In this document: piece after piece, positions 42,118 through 50,503 of the stretch
Layout: every line of letters begins with the position of its first letter
How positions within the stretch are numbered: the first letter of the stretch is position 1
Assembly: GCF_900107795.1 (NCBI RefSeq)
Contig: NZ_FNRL01000017.1
Coordinates: forward strand, 62,001-126,000
Direction of reading: 5' to 3'
Source: Chitinophaga terrae (ex Kim and Jung 2007)
Lineage (GTDB): Bacteria > Bacteroidota > Bacteroidia > Chitinophagales > Chitinophagaceae
Length of the DNA: 64,000 nt
Notes under the pieces: model-generated
Seen by the model: only the letters and a program-made list of their open reading frames with translations
Told to the model about the DNA's origin: nothing
Database searches by the model: none
Made by a program: the position numbers and the translations under genes

Positions 42118-43581
42118 ATGAGTGTAAATAAGGACTATATTATTGGTCTGGATATTGGGACCAGCAGTACAAAATCGATTGTGCGCCGAACAGACGGTGT
42201 TACAAAAATGGTATTTCAGCAATCTTATCCCATAGAACAACCATTGCCCGGGTATAGTGAGCAGGACCCGGACCTGATCCTGGCGGCGGTAAAGCAGGGC
42301 ATCAGCCGGGCGGTTGAAGAGATGGAAGGGCCGCCAGCGGCTATTTCGTTCAGCAGCGCAATGCACAGCATTATGGCTTTAGACGCCGGTGGGAAGCCTT
42401 TAACTCCCCTGATCATCTGGGCCGACAACAGGAGCGAGTCCTGTGCCGACAGGATCAAAGCGTCGCCGGAGGGCAGCCAGATCTACCGGCAAACAGGTAC
42501 GCCGATCCATGCCATGTCGCCACTGCCTAAGCTTTGCTGGCTGAAGGAAGAACAACCGGGTATTTTTAGCCGGTCGGCCATGTTCCCGGGGATTAAGGAA
42601 TATATACTGTACCATCTTTTAGGCGAATACTATGTTGATCACTCTATTGCCTCGGCAACGGGGATGTTTGACATTCATGCCCTTAAATGGAACGAAACGG
42701 CCTTGAAAATGGCCGGGGTAAAGGCCGGGCAGTTGCCCAGGCCTGTAAGCGCAGATCACCTGTTCCCCGGTATTTTGCCTGAAAGAGCCGTGGAACTGGG
42801 TATCCCGGCTGCTACTCCAATTATTATCGGTGGAAGCGATGGTTGCCTGGCTCAACTGGGAAGCCGGGCGATGGACCCGGGGCATGCTACGCTGACCATA
42901 GGCACCAGCGGGGCTATGCGGATGGCAGGAAGTTCGGCGAAGGTAGATGAGCGGCAAAGACTGTTCACTTACCTGCTGACAGATGATGTGTACATCAGTG
43001 GGGGAGCCACAAACAATGGAGGAGTGGTGATACAATGGATGGTTGAGCAGTTATTCCGCCTGCCTGTTCAGCAGCTGGGGGAATTGGTGCAGGCGGCCCT
43101 GGAAACGGAGCCGGACCATCTTATCTGCCTGCCCTATTTATTTGGAGAAAGGGCGCCTATCTGGGACAGCAGTGCATCTGCCTCATTTATAGGCATCCGT
43201 CAATACCATGATAACAGGCATTTTATAAGGGCGGCAATAGAAGGAATTTGCTTTGCTTTGTTGAGCATCAGGGAAGCGTTGACAGAGACCATTGGGCCGG
43301 TTAATAAAGTATCTGTGAGCGGAGGATTTACCAGTACGCCTGGTTGGATCCAGCTGCTGGCGAATATATTTGAACAGGAAATGTATTGTCTTCAATCGGG
43401 CGATGCATCTGCAGAAGGAGCTATATTGCTGGCGGCGAAGGTATTAGGATGGGAGACAGGACATTGGGAGGTACAGGAACCGTTAAAAGTTTATTATCCT
43501 GATCTGAAGCATAAGGAGTTATACCGGGAAAATTTCAGGAGATATAAGCAATTGTATGAGTTAATAAAAACAAAGCCCTGA
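42118..43581 (+). CDS. gntK: Gluconokinase (FGGY family)
   Basis: A 487-residue carbohydrate kinase. The N-terminal phosphate loop IGLDIGTSSTKSIV and DNRSE, and the later GGSDGCLAQLGSRAMDPGHATLTIGTSGAMR and VSVSGGFTSTPGWIQLLANIF, are FGGY hallmarks and fit the gluconokinase group best. It phosphorylates gluconate (or a close sugar acid) with ATP in the cytoplasm. It is divergent from the GMC operon, 82 bases away, consistent with use of an oxidised sugar product. Xylulokinase is the main alternative. Confidence 0.85.
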   Translation: MSVNKDYIIGLDIGTSSTKSIVRRTDGVTKMVFQQSYPIEQPLPGYSEQDPDLILAAVKQGISRAVEEMEGPPAAISFSSAMHSIMALDAGGKPLTPLIIWADNRSESCADRIKASPEGSQIYRQTGTPIHAMSPLPKLCWLKEEQPGIFSRSAMFPGIKEYILYHLLGEYYVDHSIASATGMFDIHALKWNETALKMAGVKAGQLPRPVSADHLFPGILPERAVELGIPAATPIIIGGSDGCLAQLGSRAMDPGHATLTIGTSGAMRMAGSSAKVDERQRLFTYLLTDDVYISGGATNNGGVVIQWMVEQLFRLPVQQLGELVQAALETEPDHLICLPYLFGERAPIWDSSASASFIGIRQYHDNRHFIRAAIEGICFALLSIREALTETIGPVNKVSVSGGFTSTPGWIQLLANIFEQEMYCLQSGDASAEGAILLAAKVLGWETGHWEVQEPLKVYYPDLKHKELYRENFRRYKQLYELIKTKP

Positions 43582-43596
43582 TTAACCAGGGCTTTG
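43571..43596. terminator. Bidirectional terminator containing the gntK stop codon
   Basis: A perfect 10-bp stem (CAAAGCCCTG and complement) with a 6-base loop. The gntK TGA spans the left arm and loop. The mutL stop lies 6 bases beyond the right arm, so both convergent genes terminate here. Confidence 0.8.
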
Positions 43597-43601
43597 CGTT
43601 A

Positions 43602-45506
43602 TTAGTTTCCTCTTTCAAACATCCTTGCCAGGTCTGTCAGCTTGAAGGAGATAAAAGTGAATTTACCTCCTGGCGCTACGTTAGGCATGCTGCAGGCAAA
43701 GAGTTCATCTATAATATTTTGCATCTCGCGGGCGGAGAGGATCTTGCCGGCGGGGATAGCGTTGTTGCGGGCCATTGACCTTATCAGTTGTTCGCGGCGG
43801 TTTACTTTCAGTTCAGCGCTGAAGTGCTTGAACTGTTCCAGGAGGTTTTCTATGGTAGCCTGGTCGTTGCCGTTGCGGATATCGGCCGGGGTGCCTCTTA
43901 CAACAAACGTGTTGTTGCCGAAAGGTTCCAGGTCGTACCCGAGCGTTTGCAGGTCTGGCAGCATTTCGTTGATGATGGCTGCATCTGCGGGCGGTAACTG
44001 CAAGGTTTGAGGGAACAGGCTTTGCTGGGTTGAAATAGGCATTTCCTGGAGGGCGCGTTGATAGCGTTCATACAGGATCCTTTCGTGAGCGGCCTGTTGA
44101 TCTATCAGGATGAAGCCTGATTTGATCTGGGAAAGAATATATTGTTGATGTACCTGTACGGGTACTTTCTGATCGTTGGCGGTATCTTGCCAGCGTTCAT
44201 CAATTACAGAGGCAGTGGCCTGCGGCTGGGTTGTTTGGGTGTTATCGTCTTCGTCGTCGTCATCGTCGGGGATGACAGGAGAGATGGTAACATAACTTTC
44301 GTTGTTGGAGGAGGCGCTCTCGTAGAGGTCTTTCCAGTGTTTCAGGTTACTGCTGCTGCTGCTTTTATCGATCATGTGGGCCTGGTTGGCCTGGGTGAAC
44401 GATTTATATAGCGGGCTGTTGGTAGATTCTCTTTGTTGTTCGGCTGTAAATGGTTTGCTTACGGCGTCGAGGGCCTGGATGTTGGGGTCCAGGTCAAAAT
44501 CCAGGGTTGCGGTAACGCTGAATTGAGCCAGTGAGTGTTTAACGGCAGATTGGATAAAGGCGTACATCAGTTTTTCGTCATCGAACTTGATCTCTTGTTT
44601 GGTAGGATGAACGTTGATGTCGACATGTTCCGGGTTTACGTCGATAAACAGTACATAGAGCGGGAAACTATCTGTTGGGATGATGTCGGCGAATGCGTTC
44701 ATGACAGCATGGTTCAGATAGGAGCTCTTGATGAAACGGTTATTGACGAAGAAGAATTGATCGCCCCTGGTTTTTTTGGCTGTTTCGGGTTTACCAACGA
44801 ATCCGTAAACGTTCATGTAGTCGGTAGTTTCCTTTACGCTTACCAGTTTGGCGTTATAATGCTGGCCCAGGATGGCAACGATCCTTTGTTTGAGGGAACC
44901 TTTTTCGAGGTAGAAGATCTGTTGGTTGTTGCTGGTCAGTGAAAACTGGAGTTGAGGGAATGCCATTGCCACGCGGATGAATTCATCCACGATATGCCTC
45001 ATTTCGGCGGTATTGCTTTTGAGGAAGTTGCGTCTGGCGGGTACGTTGAAGAACAGGTTCTTCATGGCGATACTGGTGCCTTCGGCAGTTTGGCAGGGTT
45101 CCTGCTTTTTTACGAAGCTGTTGTCGATTTCCACGTAGGTGCCGATATCGGTTCCTTTTTTGCGGGTTTTCAGTTCTACCTGGGAAACGGCAGCAATAGA
45201 GGCGAGTGCTTCGCCTCTGAAACCCATTGTGGTGATCTGGAACAGATCTTCTATAGATTTTATTTTGGAGGTAGCATGGCGTTCAAAACACATTCTTGCA
45301 TCTGTTTCGCTCATTCCGCCCCCATTATCGATTACCTGTACAAGTTCTTTACCGGCATCTTTAATAATCAGTTGAATTTCGGTTGCACCGGCATCTACCG
45401 CATTTTCCAGTAATTCTTTCACTGCCGACGCAGGCCTTTGGATTACTTCACCTGCAGCTATCTGGTTCGCTATGTTATCTGGTAATAAATTGATGATATC
45501 CGCCAC
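43602..45506 (-). CDS. mutL: DNA mismatch repair protein MutL
   Basis: 634 residues. The GHKL ATPase motifs are ELLENAVDAGA, DNGGGM, RHATSKI and GFRGEALASI near the N-terminus, with the transducer domain to about 330. A low-complexity linker (SPVIPDDDDDEDD) leads to the C-terminal endonuclease/dimer domain. There the metal-binding motif usually written DQHAxxExxxxE reads DQQAAHERILYE. MutL links MutS mismatch recognition to nicking of the new strand. It is transcribed alone. Confidence 0.95.
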   Translation of the reverse strand: MADIINLLPDNIANQIAAGEVIQRPASAVKELLENAVDAGATEIQLIIKDAGKELVQVIDNGGGMSETDARMCFERHATSKIKSIEDLFQITTMGFRGEALASIAAVSQVELKTRKKGTDIGTYVEIDNSFVKKQEPCQTAEGTSIAMKNLFFNVPARRNFLKSNTAEMRHIVDEFIRVAMAFPQLQFSLTSNNQQIFYLEKGSLKQRIVAILGQHYNAKLVSVKETTDYMNVYGFVGKPETAKKTRGDQFFFVNNRFIKSSYLNHAVMNAFADIIPTDSFPLYVLFIDVNPEHVDINVHPTKQEIKFDDEKLMYAFIQSAVKHSLAQFSVTATLDFDLDPNIQALDAVSKPFTAEQQRESTNSPLYKSFTQANQAHMIDKSSSSSNLKHWKDLYESASSNNESYVTISPVIPDDDDDEDDNTQTTQPQATASVIDERWQDTANDQKVPVQVHQQYILSQIKSGFILIDQQAAHERILYERYQRALQEMPISTQQSLFPQTLQLPPADAAIINEMLPDLQTLGYDLEPFGNNTFVVRGTPADIRNGNDQATIENLLEQFKHFSAELKVNRREQLIRSMARNNAIPAGKILSAREMQNIIDELFACSMPNVAPGGKFTFISFKLTDLARMFERGN

Positions 45507-45838
45507 TTATTAGCCTTTTGCGGTAAAGTTAACAATTTATATGCAGTTGCTCGCTGATGATTATCAGGGAGTTTTAAACAAAAAATCAACGTGTTTTGTT
45601 AATTACGTCCCTGATTTGCAGTAAATAACAATCCGTGAAGCATATTCATACGTATTTTAAATATGTGAAAAAAGATACACCTGGCCAACGAAATAATACA
45701 ACGATAGTGTTAATTAGAAGTTAACGAATCAAAATTATCCATATGTAGGAACCGAATCCGATAATTTTGACTGTCATGACAGATATAGAAACAGATACCA
45801 ACTTTATTACCATGAAAAATCGGTGAAAACAAAATTCA
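45507..45838. other. 332-base gap with msrB regulatory sites
   Basis: The gap lies between divergent mutL and msrB. No gene seen. The msrB-proximal third holds a -7 box and a palindrome (see next entry). The rest is AT-rich and presumably carries the mutL promoter on the minus strand, though I could not find a full match to the consensus. Confidence 0.5.
45762..45782 (+). promoter_or_regulatory. -7 box plus 12-base palindrome upstream of msrB
   Basis: TAATTTTG (45762-45769) matches TAnnTTTG exactly and is followed after one base by the perfect palindrome CTGTCATGACAG (45771-45782). The palindrome would cover the transcription start, a classic repressor position. No TTG -33 box is at the normal distance. 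The msrB ATG is 56 bases downstream. Confidence 0.5.
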
Positions 45839-46336
45839 ATGGAAGATGAAAAAAAGAAGGGAGATATATACTCCCGAACAGATGCCAACAAAGTGAGGTT
45901 GTCGGACGAGGAGTGGAAAAAATTGCTTCCCAAAGAGGTTTATCACATTGCAAGAGAGAAAGGTACAGAATGGGCGTTCACAGGAAAATATTGGAACAAC
46001 AAGGAAAAGGGAACCTATTATTGCGCTGCTTGCGGGAATCCATTATTTGAGTCAGACACTAAATTCGAGAGCAGTTGCGGCTGGCCAAGCTTCTTTCAGC
46101 CTTTACACAAATCAAGTGTGATCTATGCCCCGGACAACAGCCACGGAATGCACCGTACAGAAGTGCTTTGCGGAAGATGTAATGCACATTTGGGCCACGT
46201 ATTTGATGACGGACCGCCGCCAACAGGATTACGGTATTGTATCAACTCAGTAATCATGGACTTTGAAGCTGCCAAAGACAAGGATCAGCAATACCAGCAA
46301 AAAAACAACGAAAATCAAGAAAAGGACATGCAATAG
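45839..46336 (+). CDS. msrB: Peptide-methionine (R)-S-oxide reductase
   Basis: A 165-residue MsrB. The structural zinc pairs are CAAC and CGRC, GWPSF is the substrate pocket, and the catalytic cysteine is in RYCINS near 137. It reduces methionine-R-sulfoxide in proteins. There is no signal peptide, so it is cytoplasmic. The C-terminal 18 residues (KDQQYQQKNNENQEKDMQ) are a polar extension. By eye, codon use seems less GC-rich than nearby genes, a weak hint of later arrival. Confidence 0.93.
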   Translation: MEDEKKKGDIYSRTDANKVRLSDEEWKKLLPKEVYHIAREKGTEWAFTGKYWNNKEKGTYYCAACGNPLFESDTKFESSCGWPSFFQPLHKSSVIYAPDNSHGMHRTEVLCGRCNAHLGHVFDDGPPPTGLRYCINSVIMDFEAAKDKDQQYQQKNNENQEKDMQ

Positions 46337-46424
46337 CCAACCTGATTTGCCGACTGATTGCCAACACACTGTGAGGGTTTGACCAATAAAAAGCGTAAAT
46401 TTATTATCATAATGCCCCACAGTC

Positions 46425-47441
46425 ATGAAAGTATTAAAAACGCTTGCCTGGATAATAGGAATAGTTCTCTTCATAGTTATAGTATTGATTTTAGCTGCGC
46501 CAACCAACCTGCATGTGGAGCGTACCACGGAGATCGATGCCCCCGCAACCATTGTATGGAATGATATCGTTAAGTTCGAGAAGTTCAATAAATGGAACAC
46601 CTGGAAGCAAATGGATCCCTCGGCGGAATTCACCATTAACGGGGATGATGGCACTGTAGGCGCAGTTGATAACTGGCACGGTAAAAAAATAGGAGACGGA
46701 AAACTTCAGCACCTGGAACTAATTCCATATCAATCAATTGTACAGAAACTGACTTTCATCAAGCCGGTTGCTGCGGAATCTGACGTGTCTTTTCGTTTGT
46801 CGGAAGCAGCAGGCAAAACAAAAGTTGTCTGGGCTTTTACAACCCATTACGACCGCCCGTACAATATCCTGATCCTTTTTATGAAAGGAGCGCTGGAAAA
46901 GGATTTCGACCAGGGGCTGAATAACCTCAAAAGCATGGCGGAAGCAGAAGCGAAAGGGCCCGGGACGCCAGACGGAGTAGACGTATCTGTAAAAGAAATG
47001 GATTATCCTGCTACTACCTATGCTGCCATAAGAAAAACAGTCCCTTTAAGTAGGATAACCGACTATTACAGGAAGAGCATGGAAACTTTAAGCCAGCGGG
47101 CTCAGGCGGCAAAACTGCAACCGGGCGTGCCTTGCAGCCTGTTTTTTTCGTGGGATACCGCCGGCAGGAAAACGGATATGGCTTCGGCCATACCTGTGCC
47201 TGAAGGAAGCAAAGCGGCAGGAGGATTCGAAATAATTACACTCCCTTCAGCCAGGGCTGCATATGCCGATTACTACGGTCCATACACGAAAATAGCGAAC
47301 GCACATGTAGCCGTGCGCAACTTCATCAAAGATAAAAACAGAAAAATAGTGCCTCCTGCAATAGAAATGTATGTGACAGACCCCCAAAAAGAAAAGGATA
47401 GCAGCAAATGGCTTACTAAAGTGATCTATTTTATGAATTAG
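46425..47441 (+). CDS. SRPBCC domain plus GyrI-like effector-binding domain membrane protein
   Basis: 338 residues. One N-terminal transmembrane helix (7-26) anchors the protein. Residues 32-170 form a SRPBCC/polyketide-cyclase-like domain (TEIDAPATIVWNDIVKFEKFN, NWHGKKIGDGKLQ). Residues 185-338 form a GyrI-like/AraC effector-binding domain (VKEMDYPATTYAAIRKTV and the late DYYGPYTKIANAH). Both are small-ligand pockets. The combination recurs in Bacteroidota; the ligand is unknown. It is convergent with the YciI gene. Confidence 0.85.
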   Translation: MKVLKTLAWIIGIVLFIVIVLILAAPTNLHVERTTEIDAPATIVWNDIVKFEKFNKWNTWKQMDPSAEFTINGDDGTVGAVDNWHGKKIGDGKLQHLELIPYQSIVQKLTFIKPVAAESDVSFRLSEAAGKTKVVWAFTTHYDRPYNILILFMKGALEKDFDQGLNNLKSMAEAEAKGPGTPDGVDVSVKEMDYPATTYAAIRKTVPLSRITDYYRKSMETLSQRAQAAKLQPGVPCSLFFSWDTAGRKTDMASAIPVPEGSKAAGGFEIITLPSARAAYADYYGPYTKIANAHVAVRNFIKDKNRKIVPPAIEMYVTDPQKEKDSSKWLTKVIYFMN

Positions 47442-47498
47442 CAGCGGGAAAAAACAGTGGTAGAAATAGTTAGTTGGCCTGGAAATACAGTAGAGTGC

Positions 47499-47777
47499 TT
47501 ATTTTTCAGATTTGACCGGGTACCTCGTTGGTTCAAACTCAATGATCTCGTACATCGCCAATTGATATTTTTCCAACGGATCTTCACTCATAATCTCTTC
47601 TACTTCTTTCCTGCTGGAAGCATTACAAAGGATGACAGAACCGGATTTAGGCTTTCTTCGACCTGATAAGATAAATCGGCCGCTCTCGAAGTGCTTCTGC
47701 AAAAAGGCGGTATGCGCCTCCATATAGTGCTCTACAGCCGCTACTGGCCGTATATACTGTAGCATGATCAGGAACAT
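47499..47777 (-). CDS. YciI family protein
   Basis: A 92-residue YciI-like ferredoxin-fold protein. The His of HTAFLQKHFESG and the conserved Asp in SEDPLEKYQLAMYEI match the family, whose members include dehydrochlorinases and small enzymes of unknown reaction. A second in-frame ATG lies at residue 5. There is no signal peptide. The function in this organism is open. Confidence 0.88.
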   Translation of the reverse strand: MFLIMLQYIRPVAAVEHYMEAHTAFLQKHFESGRFILSGRRKPKSGSVILCNASSRKEVEEIMSEDPLEKYQLAMYEIIEFEPTRYPVKSEK

Positions 47778-47915
47778 AATGGTTTTTCTATGGTTTTAGT
47801 TGTTAGTTTCATAGCGATAGTAATAGTCTTTAAGGTATAAACATAAATAGTACCGAAATATTGTATTATGGCATCGGGAAAAAAATACGGGACATATAAG
47901 CTACAAAAATATACG

Positions 47916-47923
47916 TACTTTTG
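47916..47923 (+). promoter_or_regulatory. -7 box of the DUF4836 gene
   Basis: TACTTTTG matches TAnnTTTG exactly and would give a leader of about 70 bases before the ATG at 47999. No convincing -33 box was found at standard spacing. Confidence 0.4.
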
Positions 47924-47998
47924 CACGATTGAAATACCACGATAGTGGGAGTGTCGAATGGGTAGAAGTACCGATTCTAATCAATAATTTAATTCTGT

Positions 47999-49750
47999 AT
48001 GATGAAATCAATTTCCAAAGTTTTGTTAACCGCTCTGTCTGCAGCGGTTATTTTATCTGCCTGTTCTAAAGCCCCGGAAGAGAGTAGATTTATCCCTAAA
48101 ACTGCAGGGATAGTACTTGAACTCAATGCTAAACAACTGACCACCAAGCTGGTTACCAATGGTATAACCATGGACAAGTTGTTTGAAGCTGTACAATCAA
48201 AAGATACCAGCGACGTCGCTAAAGCCTGGAAAGACGCCGAAAATTCAGGTGTGGACATGCAAAGCCACTTTTTCCTGTCAGTAGTTGCCCCTCAAGGTCT
48301 TGATCAATACGTAAGCGTAACCGCCAGTCTGAAAGATGCAGCTAAATTTGAAGCCTTCGTGAAAAAAGAAGACAATGCTGCCAATATCCAGACAAAAAAT
48401 GATTTCAAATATTACTGGAAAGCTGATGATCAATGCATCGTCGGCTGGACAAAATCCACCCTGATCCTTATCAAAGGCATAGATACCGACAAATTAAAGA
48501 AATATGCCCCTGGTCAACCCGGCATTCCGGCGCCAGATGAAGAAGCAGTTGATTCTGCTGTTGCAACCCCTGCTGCCTTAACGCAAACCGATGCTGAAGG
48601 GCCATGGGTCGCTGAACTGGATCGCCTCTTCCACCTGAAAAAAGAAGAATCAGCCGCCTCTGTTGAGCCATTCAACAAACTGCTGAAAGAAAACGCCGAT
48701 GCAGGCATCTACGCAAATCCTGAAGTGTTCTACAACAGCCAGACAATGGCCATGGTACCGGTTAACGTAAAGAAACTGATAGAAGGAACCTACTATGTAG
48801 CTACCATCAATTTCGAAAACGGTAAGGTTGTAATGGAAGGAGACAGTTACCTGGGTAAGGAGCTGAAAGAGATCTTCAAAAAATACGGCAGCAAAGAGAT
48901 CGACTACAGCCTGGTGAAAAAATATCCTGGCGATAATGTATCCGCCGTTATAGCTTATGCTTTCGATTTCCACATGCTGGGAGACATCATTAAACTGATG
49001 AGCCTTGACGGTATGGCAAACATGGGTCTTGCACAATCCGGCGTAACCCTCGACGATATCCTGGATGCTTTCGAAGGCCAATTGGCTTATGTGGCTTCTG
49101 ATTTCGCTGTTACTAAACAGGAATCACAGAACATGCCGGGCAACTTCTCCGAAAAGCCATCTGCTAAATGGATCTTCACTATTAAAGTAGGTAAAAAAGA
49201 AGCCTTCGAGAAGATTATGGCTTCTCCTATGATGAAGCAGACATTCACCAAAGAAGGCGATCACTACGTGATCACTAATCCAATGATGGCTGCTACCGTT
49301 CCGCCGGTATCCATCACCGACAAATACATTACCCTGGGTTCAGACAGCGCCCTGCTGCAAGCTTACCTGGCCGGCAACGGAAACATTAAATTACCGGAAG
49401 GCGTAGAAGGTAAACTGAAAGGCAACATGATGAGCGGGTACGTAAACCTGGAAAAAATCATCGGCAGCATTCCGGATTCGGAACTGGACAGCGATACAAA
49501 ACCGCTGCTGGCTAAAATTAAAGTACTGTTCCAGGATGCTTATTTCAGCAATAAAATGAGCGGCAACGACAGGCAGCATGGTGAATTGATCGTTAACTTC
49601 AAGAATAAAGAGCAAAATAGCCTTGTTCAGATAGTTAATTTCAGCACAGAAGCGGCCAAGGTAATAAAAGCAAAACAAGATAAAGCAAACCAGGCGGTTG
49701 ATTCTGCCGTAGCTGCTGAGCCTACTGACTCAGTTCAGACAGCTCAATAA
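47999..49750 (+). CDS. DUF4836 family lipoprotein
   Basis: 583 residues. The signal peptide ends at ILSAC (Cys22). The body has the DUF4836 layout seen across Bacteroidota: PKTAGIVLELNAKQLTTKLV at the start, a central FIKK-like repeat of beta-rich domains, and KWIFTIKVGKKEAFEKIM later. A Pro/Ala/Asp linker at about 176-200 separates two halves. It is probably exposed to the periplasm or surface; function unknown. The Ala/Asp/Ser-rich C-terminus is disordered. It ends at a long hairpin. Confidence 0.85.
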   Translation: MMKSISKVLLTALSAAVILSACSKAPEESRFIPKTAGIVLELNAKQLTTKLVTNGITMDKLFEAVQSKDTSDVAKAWKDAENSGVDMQSHFFLSVVAPQGLDQYVSVTASLKDAAKFEAFVKKEDNAANIQTKNDFKYYWKADDQCIVGWTKSTLILIKGIDTDKLKKYAPGQPGIPAPDEEAVDSAVATPAALTQTDAEGPWVAELDRLFHLKKEESAASVEPFNKLLKENADAGIYANPEVFYNSQTMAMVPVNVKKLIEGTYYVATINFENGKVVMEGDSYLGKELKEIFKKYGSKEIDYSLVKKYPGDNVSAVIAYAFDFHMLGDIIKLMSLDGMANMGLAQSGVTLDDILDAFEGQLAYVASDFAVTKQESQNMPGNFSEKPSAKWIFTIKVGKKEAFEKIMASPMMKQTFTKEGDHYVITNPMMAATVPPVSITDKYITLGSDSALLQAYLAGNGNIKLPEGVEGKLKGNMMSGYVNLEKIIGSIPDSELDSDTKPLLAKIKVLFQDAYFSNKMSGNDRQHGELIVNFKNKEQNSLVQIVNFSTEAAKVIKAKQDKANQAVDSAVAAEPTDSVQTAQ

Positions 49751-49771
49751 TCATAGTTTCTTACCAATAAT

Positions 49772-49837
49772 AATTACGAATTATAGTGTTGTTGAAAAAG
49801 ATTACTTTACAACACTGTAATTCGTAATTTTTTTGTG
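49772..49837 (+). terminator. Terminator between DUF4836 and the ABC transporter gene
   Basis: Arms of 21 bases (AATTACGAATTATAGTGTTGT and complement with a single G-U) enclose a 16-base loop and are followed by T7. The T tract ends only a few bases before the ATG of the ABC ATPase, so the ATPase gene must have its own start or depend on readthrough. Confidence 0.8.
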
Positions 49838-49840
49838 CAT

Positions 49841-50491
49841 ATGGAGATCCAACTCAGTCAGTTAATGCCAATTCCACTGCGGGATAAATTATCGCAAAGG
49901 AAATCGGATATCTGGAATGAAGAAGTTACTTTCAGGCCCGGCACATTTGTGAAAATCAAAGCTCCATCCGGCTCCGGGAAAACTACTTTGATCCATTATC
50001 TCTATAACATCCGCTTCGATTATACAGGACAGATACGTGTTGATAACAAACCGTGGCCGGATCATTCAAAGAATGAAATAGCCGGTATCCGCCAGCAGCA
50101 CATCAGCATCATATTCCAGGATTTGAGGTTATTCGGGCAACTGTCGGCCAGCGAGAATATAGAACTGAAAAGGGTTATGATACCGCAGCCATACTGCTCC
50201 GCCGATAAAGTGAAGGAAATGGCGGCAAGGCTGAATGTTACGCATGTTTTGCAGCAATCCGGCAAAACCCTCTCGTATGGGGAAAGACAAAGGATCGCTA
50301 TTATCCGCGCACTGTCACAGCCTTTCAAATGGCTGTTAATGGACGAACCGTTCAGCCACCTGGATGCAGAAAACGCCCGCCTGGCTGCCGAACTGATAGC
50401 CGAAGAATGCAAGTCCCGGCAAGCCGGTTTTATATTGACCGACCTGGACGATGATCAGCATTTTGCCTATGATGTAAAACTTCAACTTTAA
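49841..50491 (+). CDS. ABC transporter ATP-binding protein, LolD/MacB-like
   Basis: 216 residues from ATG; a GTG two codons upstream is also possible. Walker A is APSGSGKTT, the signature is LSYGERQRIAI, and Walker B is KWLLMDEPFSHLD. It powers the FtsX-like permease encoded 12 bases downstream. The pair resembles Lol/MacB-type systems that extract lipoproteins or peptides from the inner membrane rather than importers. It has no solute-binding protein gene. Confidence 0.9.
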   Translation: MEIQLSQLMPIPLRDKLSQRKSDIWNEEVTFRPGTFVKIKAPSGSGKTTLIHYLYNIRFDYTGQIRVDNKPWPDHSKNEIAGIRQQHISIIFQDLRLFGQLSASENIELKRVMIPQPYCSADKVKEMAARLNVTHVLQQSGKTLSYGERQRIAIIRALSQPFKWLLMDEPFSHLDAENARLAAELIAEECKSRQAGFILTDLDDDQHFAYDVKLQL

Positions 50492-50503
50492 TGAAATTGT
50501 AGC

